From Aquarana catesbeiana (Eukaryota > Chordata > Amphibia > Anura > Ranidae), in the NCBI RefSeq assembly GCF_042186555.1, contig NC_133332.1:235152515-235216514 (forward strand): DNA of 64,000 nt, in the 5' to 3' direction. This document shows positions 62,169 through 64,000 of this stretch, one piece after another. Both the position numbers and the translations under genes were made by a program. Position 1 is the stretch's first letter. The number at the start of each line of letters is the position of its first letter. The notes beneath the pieces were generated by a model. It had not been told where the DNA came from and did not search any database. It worked only from the letters and a program-made list of their open reading frames with translations.

Positions 62169-63114
62169 GTAAGATATTTTTCTTTTATTAGCGTCACATG
62201 TTCTTTTATGTAATCTTTGATAATATAATGTATTTCTTGCTTCAAACACTACTTACCATCATTGCAATATAGTGTGAATGTCCCCTTTTTTATCCTCACA
62301 CATGCTGGATTTTTTTCCTGTTATTTTTTGTCATGCATGTATATTTTCCTTCAATAACCTTCCCAGCATGAAGTGATGGGAACATATCCACCTAGTCTAC
62401 TCATTTTGAATGTATTTTGTTTGAGTGTATTTAGTGTGCTTATAATTAGCAATTATCTAGATTTCCCAACCCCCCCACCCACCCCCACCTAAACTCACTC
62501 CAAATAGTGTGCTGCTAATGAGCAATTATCTAGATTTCACAACCCCCCCACCCCCACCCTCGTTAAAATTTGCTTGAATGTTCTGTGGTGTTGATTTGTC
62601 TAAAGCAAATATATGTTGCAGTTTGCAAAATGCATGTGCACTCTACAAGTGCATTTGTTCCAGTGCTTTAGTAAATGAGCAGAAGCTCTGCTGATTTCCA
62701 TCATCAAATCATATGCAAGCCTCAAAGTGTTTTCATTAATTGCCCTTGCATGTGATTGTGTACTCCTTGCAACATGAATGCCTTTTTACATTACCTCATT
62801 TACTGTAAGCTGGTTAGCAACTGCACCTGCAGAGTGCGACAACTGCAGTCTTGTAGCCTTTTTAGTCCCTAAATTCCTGCGTGTCCTAAAAGTAATTTTT
62901 TTTGGGGATTTCACAACCCCCTAAAATGTAATCAATGTTCCATCAGAGGGGGTGAGCAATCTGATAAGTGTGCCTTTCCATATTAGTTATTCCAGAAGAA
63001 TTAAATTATTGAATGTTATACTGATGCTGGGGAATAATGTTTTTAATTGTCTAATTTTCTTGCAATGTTAGCTTACAAATTAATTGATTTTGGTTTTCTT
63101 GTTTGATTCCCCAG
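62169..63114 (+). other. Harbinger transposase intron, copy 2
   Basis: Non-coding, gt...ag, with two near-identical copies of AGCAATTATCTAGATTTC followed by C-rich tracts (62449 and 62519). The equivalent intron in copy 1 is 34-996. Confidence 0.5.
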
Positions 63115-63870
63115 TTTCCTTCAACGCCACAGGAATGGCAGACTGTGGCATCCCATTTTGACAGCCGTTGGGACTTTCCCAATTGTGGAGGGGCTATAGA
63201 TGGGAAACATGTCCACATTGTGCCACCACCCCATTCGGGGTCATATTATTTTAATTATAAGGGGTTCCACAGTATTGTTTTAATGGCGGTGGTGTCGGCA
63301 CACTATGATTTTGTATATGTGGACGTGGGGAAGAATGGCCGGATGTCGGATGGAGGAGTATTTGCCCAGACGGAGTTCTGCCAGCGTCTCCAGAGTGGTG
63401 GCCTGGGATTGCCACCTGATGAGGATAACGTGGAAGGACTCCCCTTTGTCTTCATTGCCGATGAAGCCTTCGCTCTCAGCAAGCACCTCATGAGGCCATT
63501 CCCCCAAAGAACCCTCACCCCGGAGAGGAGGGTTTTTAATTACCGGCTGGCCAGAGCTAGAAGAGTGGTTGAGAATGCGTTTGGAATTCTGGCCAGCCGG
63601 TTCCGCCTGTTTCAAACAGCCATTAATTTGGCGGAATACAAACTTAATTTTATCATTTTATCGTGCTGCATTCTGCACAACTTTTTAAATAAGCATTCTC
63701 CCAATTATATAGGCACAGTTGGGCCTGAGGCCGGACAAATAGAAGCCAACCTTACAGGCCTGGATACTGTCCGTACTGGCTTGGCCCCCCAAAGTGCCCG
63801 TCAAGTTAGACAGCAATATGTTAATTATTTTATGGGTAGGGGGGCCATTGCAATGGGCCAGGATATATAA
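63115..63870 (+). CDS. Harbinger transposase exon 2, copy 2 (DDE nuclease)
   Basis: 251 codons plus TAA, joining exon 1 in phase for a 403-residue protein (HARBI1 is about 350). DDE_Tnp_4-type motifs: GGAIDGKHVHI (D181), VDVGKNGRMSDGGVF (Asp at about 222 or 231), IADEAFALSKHLMRPF, and RRVVENAFGILASRFR (E305). No stop or frameshift. A Myb-like partner ORF, usual in this family, is not seen in the visible part. Confidence 0.5.
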   Translation, partial: FPSTPQEWQTVASHFDSRWDFPNCGGAIDGKHVHIVPPPHSGSYYFNYKGFHSIVLMAVVSAHYDFVYVDVGKNGRMSDGGVFAQTEFCQRLQSGGLGLPPDEDNVEGLPFVFIADEAFALSKHLMRPFPQRTLTPERRVFNYRLARARRVVENAFGILASRFRLFQTAINLAEYKLNFIILSCCILHNFLNKHSPNYIGTVGPEAGQIEANLTGLDTVRTGLAPQSARQVRQQYVNYFMGRGAIAMGQDI

Positions 63871-64000
63871 TTTTTGACAATAAAAAAAATATTGATGAAA
63901 TCTTGCATTATATTTATTGCTTGCCTTTCTTTTGGGCTGTCTCCTAGGTTATGGTCGAGCAGTTGTAGTGCCAACTGTATTTTAATTTTAAATGTCTAAA

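Larger units (their letters stand above)
61215..64000 (+). mobile_element. PIF/Harbinger transposon copy 2 (3' end beyond window)
   Basis: 5' TIR TGCCGCGTACACACGGTCGG with TAA at 61212-61214. Subterminal GTCCGAC repeats, then a two-exon transposase. The right terminus is not reached by 64000. It matches copy 1 (1-1932) in reverse orientation. Confidence 0.5.

Overview
This window is vertebrate nuclear DNA, most likely from a frog (anuran). Two neighbouring single-copy genes can be read exon by exon with consensus splice sites. They lie tail to tail in the order known from human 9q34.3 (NOXA1 forward, ENTPD8 reverse). The introns are packed with DNA transposons and TIR-type MITEs, which is typical of large amphibian genomes; the exact species cannot be fixed from the sequence.

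Layout. 1-1932: a PIF/Harbinger transposon on the minus strand, cut by the window start. 2399-39097 (+): fifteen consecutive coding exons of NOXA1, the NADPH-oxidase activator related to p67phox/NCF2. They encode 486 residues up to the stop; roughly the first 70 residues lie upstream of the window. Domain order is TPRs, activation segment, central SH3, proline-rich linker, PB1-like domain, C-terminal SH3. The central SH3, which human NOXA1 lacks, is present and encoded by two clean exons. 39098-46485: NOXA1 3' flank and a nested Tc1-like element (40486-44548) that carries a TTA-type MITE and a 2.3-kb hAT element. 46486-60484 (-): the last three coding exons of ENTPD8, an ecto-nucleoside triphosphate diphosphohydrolase, with a 13.2-kb intron. 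That intron holds an 8.3-kb piggyBac element with an intact 653-codon transposase. 61215-64000: a second Harbinger element (+) with both transposase exons intact; its 3' end lies beyond the window.

Mobile DNA. Many insertions can be delimited to the base by target-site duplications: eight hAT elements or MITEs (8-bp TSDs), two full-length IR/DR Tc1 copies plus one more Tc1-like element and one pogo-like element (TA), piggyBac-type elements (TTAA), Harbinger elements and a set of TTA-flanked MITEs, a tRNA-derived SINE split by a MITE, and a probable solo LTR. Two unrelated hAT elements each consist mostly of a 1.7-1.8-kb minisatellite, and the piggyBac element carries a mirrored array of ~385-bp units.

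Function. NOXA1 should act in the cytosol and at the plasma membrane to switch on NOX1-type superoxide production; ENTPD8 is a membrane ectoenzyme that hydrolyses extracellular nucleotides. Nothing in the sequence shows co-regulation; their adjacency is conserved synteny. No CRISPR array, prokaryotic operon or rRNA gene is present.
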